DNA of 13,526 nucleotides from Candidatus Hydrogenedentota bacterium (GTDB lineage: Bacteria > Hydrogenedentota > Hydrogenedentia > Hydrogenedentales > CAITNO01). Below the pieces are notes generated by a model. The model ran no database searches. It was not told the origin of the DNA and saw nothing but the letters and a program-made list of their open reading frames with translations. The stretch spans positions 1-13,526 of the forward strand of contig CAIJOU010000861.1 of the NCBI GenBank assembly GCA_903822375.1, written 5' to 3'. The position numbers were made by a program, and so were the translations under genes. This document shows positions 12,718 to 13,526 of the stretch, one piece after another. Positions within the stretch are counted from its first letter, which is position 1. Each line of letters starts with the position of its first letter.

Positions 12718-13526
12718 ATGAGAAATATCGATGCCATCCCGAACGACAAGGCCGCACTGGACAACTATGAGGTGGACAACCTCTTCCCAACATGGTCCTA
12801 CCTGCCCAAACAGGCCCCGCTTCGTGTGGTTGCTGCCAAGGGAGTGCGTTTCACCACCGAGGACGGTCGGGAAAGGCTCGACTTCAGTTCCTGTTTCGTC
12901 AGCCACAACATCGGCCACCAGGACCCGCGGGTCATTGAGGCCATCAAGCGCCAACTGAACCAACTGGCCTCTTTCGCCCCAACATTTTCCACAGAACCGC
13001 GCGCGTTGCTCGCCAAGTTGCTGGAAGAAATCACGCCCGGCGACCTGTCGCGTTCGTTCATTTCTCTGGGCGGCACGGAGGCCAATGAGGCGGCCATCAA
13101 GATTGCCCTGCAGTACACGGGTCGGCGAAAGATCATCTCGCGGTACCGCACCTACCACGGCGACACGGCCGCGGCGATGGGCGTGTCCGTGGGCGACTTT
13201 CGAAACTGGCCGCAGGAGTCCGGCGCCGGCGATGTGACGCGGGTGCCGCAGCCCTACTGCTACCGCTGCATGTTCGGCCAGAAGTACCCGGACTGCGGCA
13301 TGCGATGCGTGAAGTACATTGATGAGGTCATCGAGCTGGAGGGCGGCGGGGAGAAGTTCGCGGCGATTATCGCCGAGCCGGTGACCGGTGCCAACGGTAT
13401 CATCGTCCCCCCCAAAGAGTACTTCCCGTTGCTGCGCGGGGTCTGCGACAAGTGGGGCATCCTGCTGATTGCCGACGAGGTGATGTCGGGCTTCGGCCGG
13501 ACGGGGAAGATGTTTGCCATGGAGCA
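12718..13526 (+). CDS. Class III (omega) aminotransferase, 3' end outside the window
   Basis: The first 269 residues of a fold-type I PLP aminotransferase of class III. Visible landmarks are the SHNIGHQDPRV segment (62-72), the PLP phosphate loop SLGGTEANEAAIK (116-128), YHGDT (146-150), AEPVTGANGI (219-228) and the PLP aspartate D253 in LLIADEVMSGFGRTG. The Schiff-base lysine would lie beyond the window. An insert at 180-200 contains four cysteines (C181, C184, C193, C197; CX2CX8CX3C), seen in my recollection in a subset of omega-aminotransferases such as taurine- or beta-alanine-pyruvate types. AGGAGG lies 4 bases before the ATG. The amino donor cannot be named from this part; a link to sulfonate or amino-acid sulfur metabolism is only suggested by the neighbours. 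Confidence 0.85.
   Translation, partial: MRNIDAIPNDKAALDNYEVDNLFPTWSYLPKQAPLRVVAAKGVRFTTEDGRERLDFSSCFVSHNIGHQDPRVIEAIKRQLNQLASFAPTFSTEPRALLAKLLEEITPGDLSRSFISLGGTEANEAAIKIALQYTGRRKIISRYRTYHGDTAAAMGVSVGDFRNWPQESGAGDVTRVPQPYCYRCMFGQKYPDCGMRCVKYIDEVIELEGGGEKFAAIIAEPVTGANGIIVPPKEYFPLLRGVCDKWGILLIADEVMSGFGRTGKMFAME

Noticed and set aside
12667..13158. Minus-strand frame opposite the aminotransferase
   Set aside because: The plus strand encodes a clear class III aminotransferase with a strong ribosome site.
1..13526. CRISPR arrays, tRNA/rRNA genes, insertion sequences, phage or toxin-antitoxin genes
   Set aside because: No regularly spaced repeats, cloverleaf-like sequences, transposase or integrase motifs were seen on either strand.

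Overview
The window is a GC-rich stretch from an unidentified diderm (Gram-negative-type) bacterium, densely coding and dominated by sulfur assimilation. The diderm call rests on an outer-membrane FadL/OmpP1-type barrel with a signal peptide. A tiny prepilin-like peptide beginning with a GFT-x-I-x-LL motif recalls the very numerous GFTLIELL proteins of Planctomycetes/Lentisphaerae/Hydrogenedentes-type genomes, but that placement is only a weak inference.

Left part, plus strand (1-3760). About 360 bases without a credible gene, holding one perfect GC-rich hairpin, lead to a strong sigma70-like promoter (TTGCAT, 17 bp, TATAAT). Three genes follow: a FadL/OmpP1-family porin, a cysteine-synthase-type PLP enzyme fused to a C-terminal rhodanese domain, and a YgaP-like membrane rhodanese. 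The last meets the minus-strand operon tail to tail at about 3770.

Middle part, minus strand (12504 down to 3780). A long, tightly packed run of genes reads leftward from a promoter at about 12572-12601. In transcription order it holds a 39-aa prepilin-like peptide, a 57-aa unknown protein, a radical SAM protein with an unusual CX8CX2C cluster motif, a PNPOx-like flavin-binding protein, metY (O-acetylhomoserine sulfhydrylase), hcyS (ThiS/MoaD-like sulfur carrier), hcyF (E1/MoeB-like adenylyltransferase), hcyD (JAMM protease), a siroheme sulfite/nitrite reductase fused to a TusA domain, and a sphingosine-1-phosphate-lyase-like PLP enzyme. Four junctions overlap (metY/hcyS, hcyS/hcyF, hcyF/hcyD, hcyD/sir). 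The block metY-hcyS-hcyF-hcyD-sir matches the gene set of the protein-thiocarboxylate homocysteine/methionine pathway described in Wolinella succinogenes. In that scheme sulfite is reduced to sulfide, HcyD trims the HcyS tail to expose Gly-Gly, HcyF adenylates it, sulfur is loaded as a thiocarboxylate, and MetY uses it to make homocysteine. Here HcyS carries an unusually long tail (RGTH after GGG). The operon also has four or five extra genes not part of that scheme as I know it.

Right end, plus strand (12718 to the window edge). A divergent promoter (TTGCAT, 17 bp, TATACA) drives a class III aminotransferase that is cut by the window end. I found no tRNA, rRNA, CRISPR array, insertion sequence or phage gene.
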